A DNA stretch of 64,000 bases from Calonectria ilicicola (taxonomy: Eukaryota > Ascomycota > Sordariomycetes > Hypocreales > Nectriaceae): NCBI GenBank assembly GCA_020809705.1, contig CP085826.1:1798001-1862000 (forward strand), written 5' to 3'. Below are positions 11,635 through 22,530 of this stretch, one piece after another. The stretch's first letter is position 1; the number at the start of each line of letters is the position of its first letter. A model generated the notes under the pieces. It was not told where the DNA came from. It made no database searches and worked only from the letters and a program-made list of their open reading frames with translations. Position numbers and translations under genes: made by a program.

Positions 11635-13723
11635 ATGCCGGGAGATGTTATCGCATACGTCATGCCAACCGCTTCTTCGGGTCACGAAGTTGGAGACGCT
11701 CTCTCTAGTGGCCCCCAGGTCACAGCTGTGGAACAACGGATAGCAGTCAACAGACCGTCTAGGCCATGTGATTCTTGCCGGAGAAGGAAGAGTCGGTGCG
11801 AGATGCTGGAGGGGGTATCCTCCTGCGTGCTTTGCCAGTTCCATCACCGCCAATGCACCTTTCAAGAAACCTCCCGCCCGAGAAAAAGAAAGACCTCGTG
11901 TATAGAGGATGAAGACCAAGAGTTGATGTCGATGCCTCGTACTAAACCTCGACGGGGATCTCAGCCAAACACGACGGGTGCGATACGTACGGTGAGCAGA
12001 ATAGACTGCTATGAAAACTTTAAAGGCCCAACACTACTCCGCAAGACACTGGGGCTGCAGACACACAGACACGCGATATTTCTCGGTCCATCCTCAGACT
12101 TTGAGCAAAGCCTTCTGCATTCAGACTCTCTAGCTAGGAATGACGAAATCAACATCGGCGCAGTTGCGCTCCGCCAAGTGAGCTCAACAGATGCCTTCCT
12201 CCAGACGCTTGATGAAAGCACATTGAGTCACGCACAAGAAATATCGCGGCTGGACGCTGTCGAATCTGTCGTGGCACCGCACGGGCAGGACTTAATCCAC
12301 TTATACTTTCGCATCGTTCACCCAAGCTTCCCTATCCTGCACAAAATGGTATGGCTTGAAAAGTACGACCGCACACATCGCGAGTTTTCTCCGCCCTGTC
12401 TCGCCTTTGTATATATTCTTGCTCTAAATTGGTGGACTTATAGCGCGGAACTAGCCTCCCTACCGAAGCCTGATGTAATGAAGCTAGAGGAAATCGCCAT
12501 GAGAGCGTTGGCCGAAGTCGTGCACAGGCCCAAACTATCTACAATTCAAGCTGGTCTTCTGCTTCTCCAGCGACCAAAGAGCAACTCTTGGGCATTGACC
12601 ACCCAATTGGTAGGCATCGGCCAAGAAATTGGGCTACATCTAGACTGCTCCAACTGGAGTATACCATCATGGGAGAAGGGTCTTCGGAAGCGACTCGCCT
12701 GGGCTTTATTTATGCAAGACAAATGGGGCGCACTCATTCATGGCCGGCCATCTCACATCCACTACTCAGATTGGCTTGTGCAGCCGCTTACGGTGGATGA
12801 TTTCCCCGAGAATGCTATAGATGAAAACGACGAGGATGGCAGTGCAGAAGTTGAGAAAGGTCGAATATTGTTCTGTGAGATGGTAAAACTGACTGAGATT
12901 TTGTCCGAAATCTTGTCTACTTTTTATTCTTTGCGAACCCAACGTGAGTCCCTAGGGGACCTTAGAGAACAATTGGCCATTGCGAAACCCATTCAGATTC
13001 GGTTAAAGGAGTGGTTCTCGCAACTTCCTGGATTTGTCAAAGAAGACGATGTAAAATTCAGAAAATTGTCTTCTACAGGTATGTTCCTGCGAGTTCCCGA
13101 TCTCAATTATAGATTTTAAGGAATAAACGTTTGTAGGGTACCTGTGCCTCGCGTACTATGCCACAGAGATCACATTACATCGTCACATTATACGCGTGGC
13201 ATCGAATGGACCTAATGATACGGCATTGGTCGAAATATGTCGCAACGCAGCGAGGGCTCGTTTGTGTTCTGCTATCGACTTTATCAGAGATTTGAAGCCG
13301 GAACATTTGCAATCATTTTGGTACTCATCATCATACTACAACTTTTGCATTCCTAGCACATTCATGCTTCTTCTTTGGTCAACTGCAACAAGCACAGAAG
13401 AAGCGATGTTTTACAAGCAGAAGCTTGCTGAATATCGATGGATTCTTCGAGTCTCAAGCAATGGTTCTGATGTTTTGGAACGTGCCAATGCCCAACTTCT
13501 CTTGTCAACAGACGGGTTGGTGAAATCCATACCAGAGAAGCCGAATGAACAATTGAATAGTCCAGAGACCTCTACTTTATTTTATGAACAACAGGATGAC
13601 GTTTCCAATATCTCATCAGCAACTATTTTATCCCCCGAAATTCCTCAAACACTAGATATTGGGGTCTCGTTCTCCCCTATAGCAGACCCATTAAGCCAGA
13701 TATTTCCTAGCTTTGAGTTATGA
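11635..13723 (+). CDS. Zn2Cys6 transcription factor, TamA/Dal81-like
   Basis: Two exons, 11635-13078 and 13137-13723, with a 58 bp intron (GTATGT donor, TTGTAG acceptor); 676 aa. The zinc cluster at residues 45-75 reads CDSCRRRKSRC, then C-x2-C and a final Cys before TFQETSRPRKRK. It is followed by LLRKTLGLQTHRHAIFLGP and a long fungal-specific TF domain (DLIHLYFRIVHPSFPILHK, KLSTIQAGLLLLQRP, GLRKRLAWALFMQDKWGAL). This series of blocks is what I know from TamA/Dal81-type coactivators, which help activate GABA, urea and allantoin catabolic genes in Aspergillus and yeast. It sits next to a permease and a fused amidohydrolase of just that pathway type, so a local regulatory role is plausible. 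Orthology versus paralogy to the genome's main TamA cannot be decided here. Confidence 0.85.
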
Positions 13724-13821
13724 TGTTGAGTGTTGATTATATGAGACAGTCAATATAAGAAAGGATTTTCAAAATAGAGACATTCCAATAAATAAGAGTT
13801 CATAATAACGACCGAAGAAAA

Positions 13822-16264
13822 TCATCTATACTTTGAACCGGCCTTGACGTAGTTGAATTGTTTTGAAATCCCGTCTTGGTTGTCGCTTTGTTGTTCATCC
13901 TGAGTATCAATGTCCAGAGTAATTTGCAACTGTCCACCATCCTTAATCTCTCTAATCGCCGCCATCTTTTTCCAAGTTTTAGAACTTGCTATTCCTCCGC
14001 CGATATTCTCGAGCTCCTCTTCTGCTATTTTTGACCGCAATGCTAAACCCAGGATCTGACCAAAACTTCCCCAACTCACGGACCAGAGCTGGTTTGAGAA
14101 GATGATTATGGTGAAATGAACAATGATGATACAATAGTGCAGTAAGAGGCCCGAAAAAGCTAAAATGATAGTGACATTTTGTTGAAATCTGTAGGCATAG
14201 CCGTAGAGGGAGAAAGTAGTTTCAAATTTCAAAGCTCCTCTATCCGTATTTTCATTGAATTCCATATTAAACCCTATTCCGGATGATTGTGCTAGTGCAT
14301 CAGTCAAAAGTAACCCCAACGAAATTGAAAGACAGTCGAGAGACTCGGAACAAAACCCCAATACTTCTTTGTACATTGGGTTAATTCTATTCCTGATCAT
14401 GTCAGACTCATTGGCGCTAATTCCAATTCCGTTCAAGTACTCTTCCTCTATTTTGATAACCTCATTAACTTCGGAGTGTTGCTGAATATAATCGAACACA
14501 TAGTTGTTTGGAAAGCTAAGCGCGCTCTGAATTGGAGATCTTGGGTCATCATTTGAATCTGGATCAAGTTTTTGCATAGTTTGCCATACCCTGGCCTGGG
14601 TCCAGCGAGCGTTGATAAGGCATAGATTGAAGTAGGCAGTGCGATCCTTCCCTTTGTTGCTGTCAATGATTTGAGGCAGCAGGATAGCCGCGCTTACTGG
14701 AACACTGCTATTGAGGTGAATATGAGGAAATAACGGATCCAATGGACCAGAAAGACTTTTGTCATTCATTAAATTGGAAAGATATTTTTCTGTATTTGAA
14801 TCAAGCTTAGCGGTCTCATTCTTGCGTAGATGGTCGTTGAAGTCGAAGGTTATGTTTGCTGCTGCATCGTAGAATGTTCCACTGCATTGTACTGCTATCA
14901 ATGGATTATTCCATTGTGTCATGTTTGTCGGTAGGTTTTGCGGTTTGGTTTCGACAAGAATATCAGCACCATGTTCAATGCTAAGCTTTCCAAGAGTCCT
15001 AAATGCCGTATCGAAGGCTTGGGGGAGAAATTTCATCGGACGGGTGGCCCATGTCAAGCTGTTTCCCTGCCCCTTGACAATCGAGACTGTAATGGGATAT
15101 TTTGTTGTTGAAACCAAAGAATTGTATGAAAAGTTTCCAACCTGTGGGAACAATGGGGGGCTGCTGATTATAGCTTGGAATGTTTCCAGGGTCTTGTTGA
15201 AATCGCCGTAATAGTTACGATCATTTCCCTCGCAGCTCAAATAAGACGTTTGACATCTGAACACATTTTCAAGGCCGAGATGAAGACTGTATGGATTTTC
15301 GTAGACGAACAGGGAGGAAAATTGAGGAATTTCCCACCACCCTAGGCGAGGAATCATGATGGTTGCTGAGAACGGACCTGCTCCAACAGCCAGCAGAATG
15401 AGAAGCATGATAAGAGTGCTCGTAGTAAAATGAGAAGTGGTGTATTTCGTTGGATAAAATAACACACTCCAGAATTCCCAACTTTTTACATAGCTGATTG
15501 GTGATCCGAGATAGAAGGGTGAAGCAATGAAGCCGAAAGGGACACCGTTACCAGCAATGAGCTCAAAACAAATCCGATGGAGCAAAATATCTGTGATAGA
15601 AACAATTATAAGAGACTCGTGTGCTTTGGAAGCATATTGAAGAGCGCTGAGTTCATCAGCTGTTAGATTGAGAGGTTTGCTGTTGACAAGGTACAAGCCA
15701 AGGAGGGTCAAGGTGATTCCGACTGATGGTAAATGATAGAGAGCGAAATGTCTCAATGCAGCACTTCTACTATTGCTACAAACTTCTTTCGGAAGTTCGT
15801 TTTCATTAAAGGACTTCAGGTCCGGCATAAATCTGCGGAAATAATCCCTAGTCTTTTGTGCTGGTTTCGAGCAGGACTCAATCACTACTGTGGGCGACGT
15901 GATGGTTTCTGGTGGGACTGAGAAGCTTCCTCCTGTAAAGTTAATTTGACATGTTTCGCCCGTATTTCCGCTTGGTAGCAGAGGATGCATGGCATCTTCT
16001 GGAGAGTCCAGTGGAGCGGGGTCGTGCTGAGTTACCGCTTTTAAGAGATGGCTCGTTTCAGAGCCCTCTGATATTGATGGTGTATGAGTAAACAATGCCG
16101 TTTTTGAAGATTCCGCATCTTCTGGTGTCTAATTACAGTAAGAAAGAAAAAGCTTACAAGGAATACATTGCACTTGCGTTCTGGGATGCCGATGGTACTG
16201 CTGTGAAATAGTCGTCCTGAGGAAGGCTTGGGGTAGGGGGTGTGATAGCTACCATCTTTGACAT
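13822..16264 (-). CDS. Polytopic membrane protein with large glycosylated ectodomain, function unknown
   Basis: Exon 1 is 16264-16178 and exon 2 16128-13822; 797 aa (794 if the ATG at 16255 in better context is used). The intron is a GC-AG type (GCAAGT donor, AATTAG acceptor, 49 bp) and keeps frame. The cytosolic N-terminus is about 150 aa and Pro/Ser-rich (TPPTPSLPQDDYF). About four hydrophobic segments follow between residues 155 and 290, then a roughly 400-residue region with many N-x-S/T sequons, expected outside the cell, and a final membrane segment near residue 700 before a charged C-tail. Long proteins of this layout are common unannotated families in Sordariomycetes. No catalytic motif is visible. 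It is convergent with the TamA-like gene, 98 bp away. Confidence 0.75.
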
Positions 16265-16955
16265 TTAGATGACGATAATTTAACAACGAAAATAATTCAA
16301 GAGGAGATCAGAAATTGATCCAAGGATACCAGAGTATCAGGCTCTCGGGGCCGTTCTCGGCGGGGGTGGCATTGCATTCTCAGCCCTTACTTTGATCCAA
16401 TGGCAAGGGCAGTGTCAGACATGCATGCATATCATGACAGCCACAGGTAGGTGTTTATCGAGGACATTGAGTGGGGCATTTCATGTGGAAGCAATTGCAC
16501 AGCGACCTGCGCCCAAAAATAGTACCATCATGCGCTGGTGCTACGCCATAAAGAAAAGATTCGTGAGAAATGGTCTTGTCTCAGGGAAATGTCAAGTACT
16601 GTCCATGGTGTTTTTTTACTTTGAATTGTTCATCAACCCCGCCAAGAAATGGACATAGTCACCATAGTGATATATGGCTCTATAAGACCACAATGATTTA
16701 TTTTGAGCATGTGCATCTCGTGCACGCATCTTTGTTCTGGATCAACATTTTGAGGCTTACATGGGGCTGGGGCTGAGGTTGAAGTGGGGGGGTGACCTCA
16801 CTGTGTCATGCCCACTGGAGCCTGAAGTGCCCCCGCCTTGAAAAGGGAGAGTGGACTCGTCACCCAAACCCAAAGGCCACGCAAACACCATTGCAAGTCG
16901 AAATTATAGCATCACCACCACTTATTGTGCTCAGCCAAGGTCCTGTTCTTTAGAT
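16265..16955. other. Intergenic, divergent promoters
   Basis: The 691 bp gap separates the membrane-protein gene (-) and the N-glycanase gene (+). Open frames at 16392-16776 show no family signature. Pyrimidine/purine-rich tracts are present near 16780-16850. A GTG-initiated extension of the downstream frame from 16851 is possible but unsupported. Confidence 0.4.
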
Positions 16956-17987
16956 ATGGATCCAGAACTTATCAGCGACTTGGGCCGCCGTTTTATGCGG
17001 CTCATGGAGGAGAAAAACCAACGGGCTGCCCAAGCCCCTACAGACCGTGCACACAGCTCCGACAGGGGGCCTGCAGACACCTTTTATAACTTCGTCACGA
17101 ATCTATCGCACACGATGCAACGTTACGAAAAGCCAGATCTTATGGACAAGGCTCTTGAAACTTTGGACCTCGACAAGATCTTCAGTTGGGCAGAGGAGTT
17201 CGGTGCTGAGAATCCGGACCTTGGCCACCAAGACTGCGTCATCAAGGGCTTGCTCAAATATTTCAAGACGGAATTCTTTACTTGGGTTAACCAGCCGCCT
17301 TGCACTGAGTGCGGAGGAGAAACGCAATTTGCCGAAATGCCCCGTCCCAGTTGGCAGGAGCGTAGACAAGGCGTAAGCCGCGTCGAGGCTTACCGTTGCA
17401 AGACGGATCCTGAGCATGCTTTGACCAGGTTCCCGCGCTACGAAGATCCGGAAATTCTGCTAGATTGGCGAAAGGGCCGATGCGGCGAATGGGCCAACTG
17501 CTTTACACTCTGCTGCATGGCACTCGGCTCGCGCGCAAGATGGGTTTGGAATGCCGAAGACCATGTGTGGACAGAAGTTTACAGCGAGAAACTGAAGCGA
17601 TGGGTGCACTGTGACAGCTGCGAGGAGGCCTTTGACCAGCCTCAGCTTTACGGAGTCGGTTGGGGCAAAAAGATGAGCTACTGCCTGGCTTTCAGCCGAG
17701 AAGGTGCCCAGGATGTTACGAGGAGATATGTGCGCAAGGAAGACCAAAAAGTACCACGAAATCGCGGGCCTGAAGAGTCGCTCCTTCGAGCAATTCGTGA
17801 TATCAATGATCGCTGTCGAAGCCCCGAGAATATTGACAGATTAAAGGCTGAGGACGAAGCAGAGGAGTTGGAATTGTCCAAATACGCCATTGAGTCAACG
17901 GCAACAGTACCAGAGGAAGAACGGCCCCGCGAAAGTGGTTCAGCGGACTGGAAAGAAGGTAGGGGAGAATCAGGGCGCAAAGAATAG
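16956..17987 (+). CDS. png1: Peptide:N-glycanase (PNGase), transglutaminase-like fold
   Basis: One exon, 343 aa from the ATG at 16956 (context GATATGGAT); no earlier in-frame ATG is seen. The transglutaminase-core triad is intact: Cys in KGRCGEWANCF, His in NAEDHVWTEVY and Asp in RWVHCDSCE, followed by the family block GWGKKMSYCLAFS. An upstream CTECGG pair plus a second partly matching Cys suggests the Zn-binding element typical of Png1. Cytosolic Png1 removes N-glycans from misfolded ER-exported proteins during ERAD. Several filamentous-ascomycete Png1 proteins are known to have lost the catalytic Cys; this one has it. The C-tail is acidic and low complexity. Its N-terminus is shorter than the usual 400-450 aa, so an unseen upstream exon is possible. 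Confidence 0.88.
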   Translation: MDPELISDLGRRFMRLMEEKNQRAAQAPTDRAHSSDRGPADTFYNFVTNLSHTMQRYEKPDLMDKALETLDLDKIFSWAEEFGAENPDLGHQDCVIKGLLKYFKTEFFTWVNQPPCTECGGETQFAEMPRPSWQERRQGVSRVEAYRCKTDPEHALTRFPRYEDPEILLDWRKGRCGEWANCFTLCCMALGSRARWVWNAEDHVWTEVYSEKLKRWVHCDSCEEAFDQPQLYGVGWGKKMSYCLAFSREGAQDVTRRYVRKEDQKVPRNRGPEESLLRAIRDINDRCRSPENIDRLKAEDEAEELELSKYAIESTATVPEEERPRESGSADWKEGRGESGRKE

Positions 17988-18296
17988 GCAGATGGGTAAG
18001 GCTTCCAGGCCCAAAGTGTGTTCACAATTCAATTCTTTCGAGTTTCAGCCAGATGCTAGTCGCATAAAATCACAATAAACTTCATCATTAGAGTATGTCA
18101 AGTGATGTGATGGGGACACTAGTCACTAGATCTTCTAATTCGATTTGTATCAAAACGATGCGATTTATAAAAGCTAAATACATGCGAGGGCCCTATTTGA
18201 AACAGTAAAAACGAACGAATATAGCACAGCTTGCTTCCTTAATATTACCATGTCCATCATCTCTACTATGAGTGAATTCTCTGCAACAGCGTCGCT

Positions 18297-19132
18297 TTAC
18301 GGAAGAGTAGAAAAGGCTGAATCAAAAAATCGATGGCCCACAGCGGTATAATTCTTGACATAATGATCTCCCCAAGGTTGAAGCCACGTATCTAGTAGTT
18401 GTTAGTGATCTTTCCTTTTTAGCATCAAGTTGGATACTGACCATATGTTGTTGATGGCTTGGATTGGCAAAGCCAAATAATCGTCTCATTGAATCCATCC
18501 CTCATATCATTGTCCGGGAACTCGGCCAAAATTGCATCAAAGGCTTCTTCTGTAATTCCAAGCCTTGGTCCCGAAAACTCTGACAAGATCCCTTCCCCTG
18601 TGGTCTTTACTTCAGGCTCCTTGTATTCGTGGAAATGAGGTTCCGAGTGAAATGCGACCGAGTCCCATGTTAGCTGTAATCTTCTTTCATCCCAATGCCT
18701 GCCCTTGTCAAAGTTCTCGATGAATTCGCGGGTAGAAATCGCACTGTCAACTTCGAAACGTCGGTCGTGGCTAATGAATGGGGAATCTGGAGTTTGGTCC
18801 CAGCCTAAGTCGTGCAAGAGTGCAGCAACAGCTTGCACCTCGAGGTCAACAGAACGTCGAAGCGTCTCATTGTTGTTAATGATTATGGCGCCAAAAAGCC
18901 AGCTTCTGACAACGTGTTTGTAGACGAAGTCTGAGCTGTGTTGGCGAGCATAGTGGTTGGCTGCACGCACGATTGGGGTGTCAATGACAGACACACCCGC
19001 AATGGTGCGCATAGGATACTTGTTGCCATATGAAAAATGATGCTGGCTGGTTGTAGGGGCTTGAGTGGAAAGTTGGACCTGAGTAGCTGCTAGAAAAAGC
19101 GAGAAGAGGGATATGAAGAAATTGCCGAACAT
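18297..19132 (-). CDS. Secreted HD-domain hydrolase, cyanamide-hydratase-like
   Basis: Two exons, 19132-18442 and 18391-18297, with a 50 bp intron (GTCAGT donor, CTAAC branch, TACTAG acceptor) that restores a DTWLQPWGDHYV C-terminus; 261 aa. The N-terminus is a clear signal peptide (hydrophobic residues 4-22). The metal-binding HD motif is present: a His in VYKHVVRSW, then ALLHDLGWD, and a later His in VAFHSEPHFH. The same layout occurs in fungal cyanamide hydratase/DDI2-like enzymes and their secreted relatives. Whether the substrate is cyanamide is unknown. It is convergent with the N-glycanase gene, with about 310 bp between stops. Confidence 0.82.
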
Positions 19133-19830
19133 TTTAATTTTTGGTTGGAAGGACTTTTTGCTCGTGTAGGTAATTGACTAGCTGCCTGTCGGAGTGTTGA
19201 TTTGTGAGTAGACTATTTCCTGATTCTAGAGAGACACGGTCTAGATATACATTTGGGCTATGGAGGAGATGAATTGATTTCTCAGCTATCGAATTTGACC
19301 GAACTCGACAAACATCATTTTATGCATGATGTAATTTTTCCAGCGAACTGAAATATGTAATCTATCGGCCAAAGCGGCGCGCCTGCTAAAAGGGAGAATT
19401 CATTCTAATCATGAATATCAGTAATCTTGAATTCTCTCCGGTTGTAACCTTGCAGGGTTAAAATGGCTAGCTGGCCTATCACGCTGCTGATTGTGGCTAA
19501 AGAGAATGCGCGCTCTCCTACTGCCTAAGACAAAAGCGGCGATTTTTGATGCGACATTACATAGTTGCATCGTGACGACAGGTGTCTCAGGCATGCGTAC
19601 CACTACATCGCGCACGTGCAAGTGGATGAGTTTTAGCTAGTGATAGTCTGAAAATACAATGGTTTCAGGTGAATATGGAGTAATGATCAAGAACTATCGG
19701 CGCCAAATCTGAAAGCGTCTAGGATGTGTGATCAAGGGGAAGGTAGCTGTTGTTGCGCTAAGACGTGCAAAAAAGGTGTGAATGGAGCTAGTATTTATGT
19801 TAAATTGAGATCCTGTTCTGGCATCCAAAA
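19133..19830. other. Intergenic, no gene seen
   Basis: This is the upstream region of the HD-domain gene, moderately A/T-rich. Open frames (19418-19621) lack any supporting feature. Confidence 0.4.
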
Positions 19831-19910
19831 GCGTTGTTGGTCTAGGGGTTAGGATTCAACTCTTCCATTAGTGATAAGTTGAGGCACGGATTCGAGTTCC
19901 GTACGACGCA
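19831..19910 (+). tRNA. tRNA-Gly(UCC) with a short anticodon-loop intron
   Basis: The acceptor stem pairs GCGTTGT (19831-19837) with ACGACGC (19903-19909), with discriminator A at 19910. The D arm is GGTCTAGGGGTTAGGAT. The anticodon stem is CAACT/AGTTG (19857-19861 with 19877-19881). The T arm is ACGGA-TTCGAGT-TCCGT. The anticodon loop is 15 nt instead of 7: anticodon TCC at 19864-19866, followed by an insert of about 8 nt that fits a tRNA intron just 3' of position 37. A T-run follows at 19922-19930, a good Pol III terminator. A degenerate tRNA copy is the alternative. Confidence 0.75.
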
Positions 19911-20462
19911 AAACTTTTTGACTTTTTTTTTATTGCCTTCACTGAATGGGCGAATCTAAATCTTTTATTAAAACACGCCGTAAAAGGCTGTAATTTTTTT
20001 CTATATCTTTTTGACCTCAACGAGTCTTGTTCAATCTCAGCTTCATGTCTCTGGTTCATCTGTGAGACCGGAAGTCATGATACGTCAAGATGCATGCCTT
20101 CAACACACCCAAACCATCTATGGGAAAAATTCAGAGTACACATTATACAGCCTCCAATTAGACTTAGCCTCTGTGATTTTATTCCACTGAATTGTCAAGG
20201 AGTCGTTGAAAAGGTTGCCAAAGACAAATTCGGCCCCACCTCCACCGCCTCCCCCCACCCCCGCCGAAATCCCGACTTACTCACCACCATGCCGCTTCTC
20301 ACGCCATGCTTGTCGGCCCCGGAAATTTATGATTGTGCATATCAAGATAAACCTGGCTATTAATATAGGTACACTTTATGGAAGGTTTCGGAGGAAGAAA
20401 TCGTGGTAGAATGGTCTGCCGAAATCTCCGAACACTATCATCAAAATGATAAGAAATAATCC
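19911..20462. other. Intergenic, no gene seen
   Basis: It starts with the Pol III T-run and contains a C-rich stretch near 20230-20275. Small frames at 20094-20409 overlap in different phases and look non-coding. Confidence 0.35.
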
Positions 20463-20484
20463 AGGGTTAGGGTTAGGGTAGGGG
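20463..20484 (+). repeat. Interstitial telomeric repeat
   Basis: AGGGTTAGGGTTAGGGTAGGGG: about three and a half units of the TTAGGG telomere repeat, the last degenerate. It is far from any chromosome end within this window and sits between the tRNA and the EthD gene. Confidence 0.7.
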
Positions 20485-20786
20485 TTGTGGGAGTTTCCGT
20501 TTGCTCCAGAACTCTTGTTCCTAGATCTCTACTATGCGCATTTTATTTCATTTTGTGGAATTAAGCGGCCTCGTTCCGTCACCGTTTAGCTCTGATCTCA
20601 CAGATAGCTGGTCTTGAGGTAAAATATGCATCACATTATAACTTTAGGCTATCAAATTCTTAGAGCTCATAGTTGATGAAATAGTCTTCCTATCCAGTTC
20701 CGACTTGTTTCTGCTTCCCGAAGGGCCAAACTGTGTGGTAAACTCATTTAAATAAAGCATCAGATTCCAAATTATGCCAACTATGA

Positions 20787-21814
20787 TTAAAAGATTGCTG
20801 GCTGTCTGCTATTCTCAAACTGCAGTTATTGCTTCAGCATAGTTACTTTCTAAACAGAGTGATCAACATACCTTGATATTTCGTTGGTGGTCAAGAACCA
20901 GGCCAACTTGTCCGAACGTGACAACGGTCTTGGTCAAATCTGCTGACTCTTCTTCGTTCCCATTGAGTTCAGATAGAGCCCTTTCAAAGATCTTCTGTGC
21001 TTGCCGAAAAGCTGGGACAGATGAAGGGCCTTTCGTAAGATACACCTTGTACACCAAAGCGTAAACGGGAACATGGGGTGCTCCCCCAAAATATTTAGCA
21101 ACATCAAACTCTTGAGAAACGATGCCAATGTCAACACTGACATCATAAACATCTTCGGATGCCTTTTCCCTGAGAGCTGAAACTAGAAGCGGAGTAGCCT
21201 TTGATTCGAGTTTGGCGCCCTCTCGACTACCTGACGCCCTGGCCAACCAGATTTGGGCCACTGTTGCTTCGTCATCCGAAATACCCGGGTGCATGGAGGG
21301 CGGAATTGTGATTTTCTTCTCCACTGAGAGGATACTAAACACCGACTCGAAATCATTAAAATTGAGGCCATCGGGGCCGATCTTTTCTCGAACAACTGGG
21401 CTTGAAAAACATTTCAGTAGGTGGGAAATGTCGCGGTACCAGAGCTCAGTAGAATCATCGCGACCAACCCATGAGTAATTCTAGTTTTTCAGAGAACAGA
21501 TGTCAGAACCTAGACAAGCTTTCAACAAGATTCCTAGATTGTACCTGATTTGGAAATGGCCCCGGGGGTGGTGTAGGAAACACTGAGTCAAAGTAATGAA
21601 TTTGTGTGTATTTGCTGGATGGGTATTGATGTTAGAAAGGAGCTTTTGTTTGGAGAGCCATGCAAAATTACGCCGGTTTCATTTCAGGATCTGGTATATC
21701 ATCAGATATCTTGCCATGGACCTGCCAGTGGTAGTCCAAAAACTCCTTGCGGGTCAAGCCTGGTTTGCGCCTGATGGACGCAACCATCTTGAGTGGGGTC
21801 GAGCTTGAAATCAT
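20787..21814 (-). CDS. EthD-domain protein
   Basis: Four exons: 21814-21672, 21614-21545, 21480-20872 and 20819-20787; 284 aa, all phases consistent. The first exon gives KMVASIRRKPGLTRKEFLDYHW and splicing rebuilds KPAKYTQIHYFDSVF, the usual start of an EthD ferredoxin-like fold. The second half (DDEATVAQIWLARASG..., VVTFGQVGLVLDHQ) looks like a further, diverged alpha/beta unit of the same size. The last exon adds only ten residues, so its boundary is the least certain; without it the protein ends two residues after the donor site. EthD-like enzymes in fungi act as small decarboxylases or dehydratases in polyketide pathways; no specific reaction can be assigned. It is divergent from the SDR gene. 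Confidence 0.72.
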
Positions 21815-22530
21815 GATTGTTTTCCTATGCACGTGAAATTGCACTTAAACTTCTACAAAAAGAGGCTGAAGGGGGACGGCAATGGTTCAGCATGTTGAAT
21901 TTTTCTCCATCTCAAACTCGTCTACTTAATAGTGTTCACTAGCCATCGGCCCCGCAATGCGGCGCCACTCCAAAGCTCCTCCACTGCGCCTCCACTTCAT
22001 TATCCCGAGGCAACTCAATGCATTTATCCTTTCAAGCAGTCAATAGATCGCCATATGCATGATGCTAAAAATATTAACTCCAGGCGATCGAATTACACAG
22101 GGACTGATATCTCATATGGCGCAAATGTGCGGCCTACTGGTTAGAAAACGTTTCGGGGGACGAAAGCAGGTAGAACGTACGCGCCTCCGCTATTGACAAG
22201 GACGAGAGGAATGCTCTGAGATGAAGCGAAGATTCTTTTCTCTATATTTGAACAGCATCATTTAAATTTCTACTGGCTTTGGGGTAGGCGATTTTTCTTG
22301 TCATCTTGGGTGCGATGCTTGGCATTTCGAGCACCGGCCCGAAGTGGGGCTAGTCGGATCGGGCCAAGGTTTGACTCCCGGCGCTCCGTATTCTGCCTGA
22401 AGCCTAGAAACTCCGTTATCCCCGACGTTATGTCCTGGTTTAGGAGACTATTTAATTCTCGGATCATACGCAATTGTGACACTGAGGATAACAGTGATTC
22501 AAACAGGACCACTAACCAAGCCGACAAATC
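21815..22530. promoter_or_regulatory. Shared divergent promoter of EthD and SDR genes
   Basis: The 716 bp lie between starts of two oppositely transcribed metabolic genes. Open frames at 21932-22144 and 22298-22621 are overlapped by frames on the other strand and have no recognisable product. The arrangement suggests co-regulation, but no binding site was recognised. Confidence 0.35.

Noticed and set aside
16851..16955. GTG-started N-terminal extension of the N-glycanase
   Set aside because: GTG starts are not expected for a fungal nuclear gene; the ATG at 16956 has good context and the extension has no family match.
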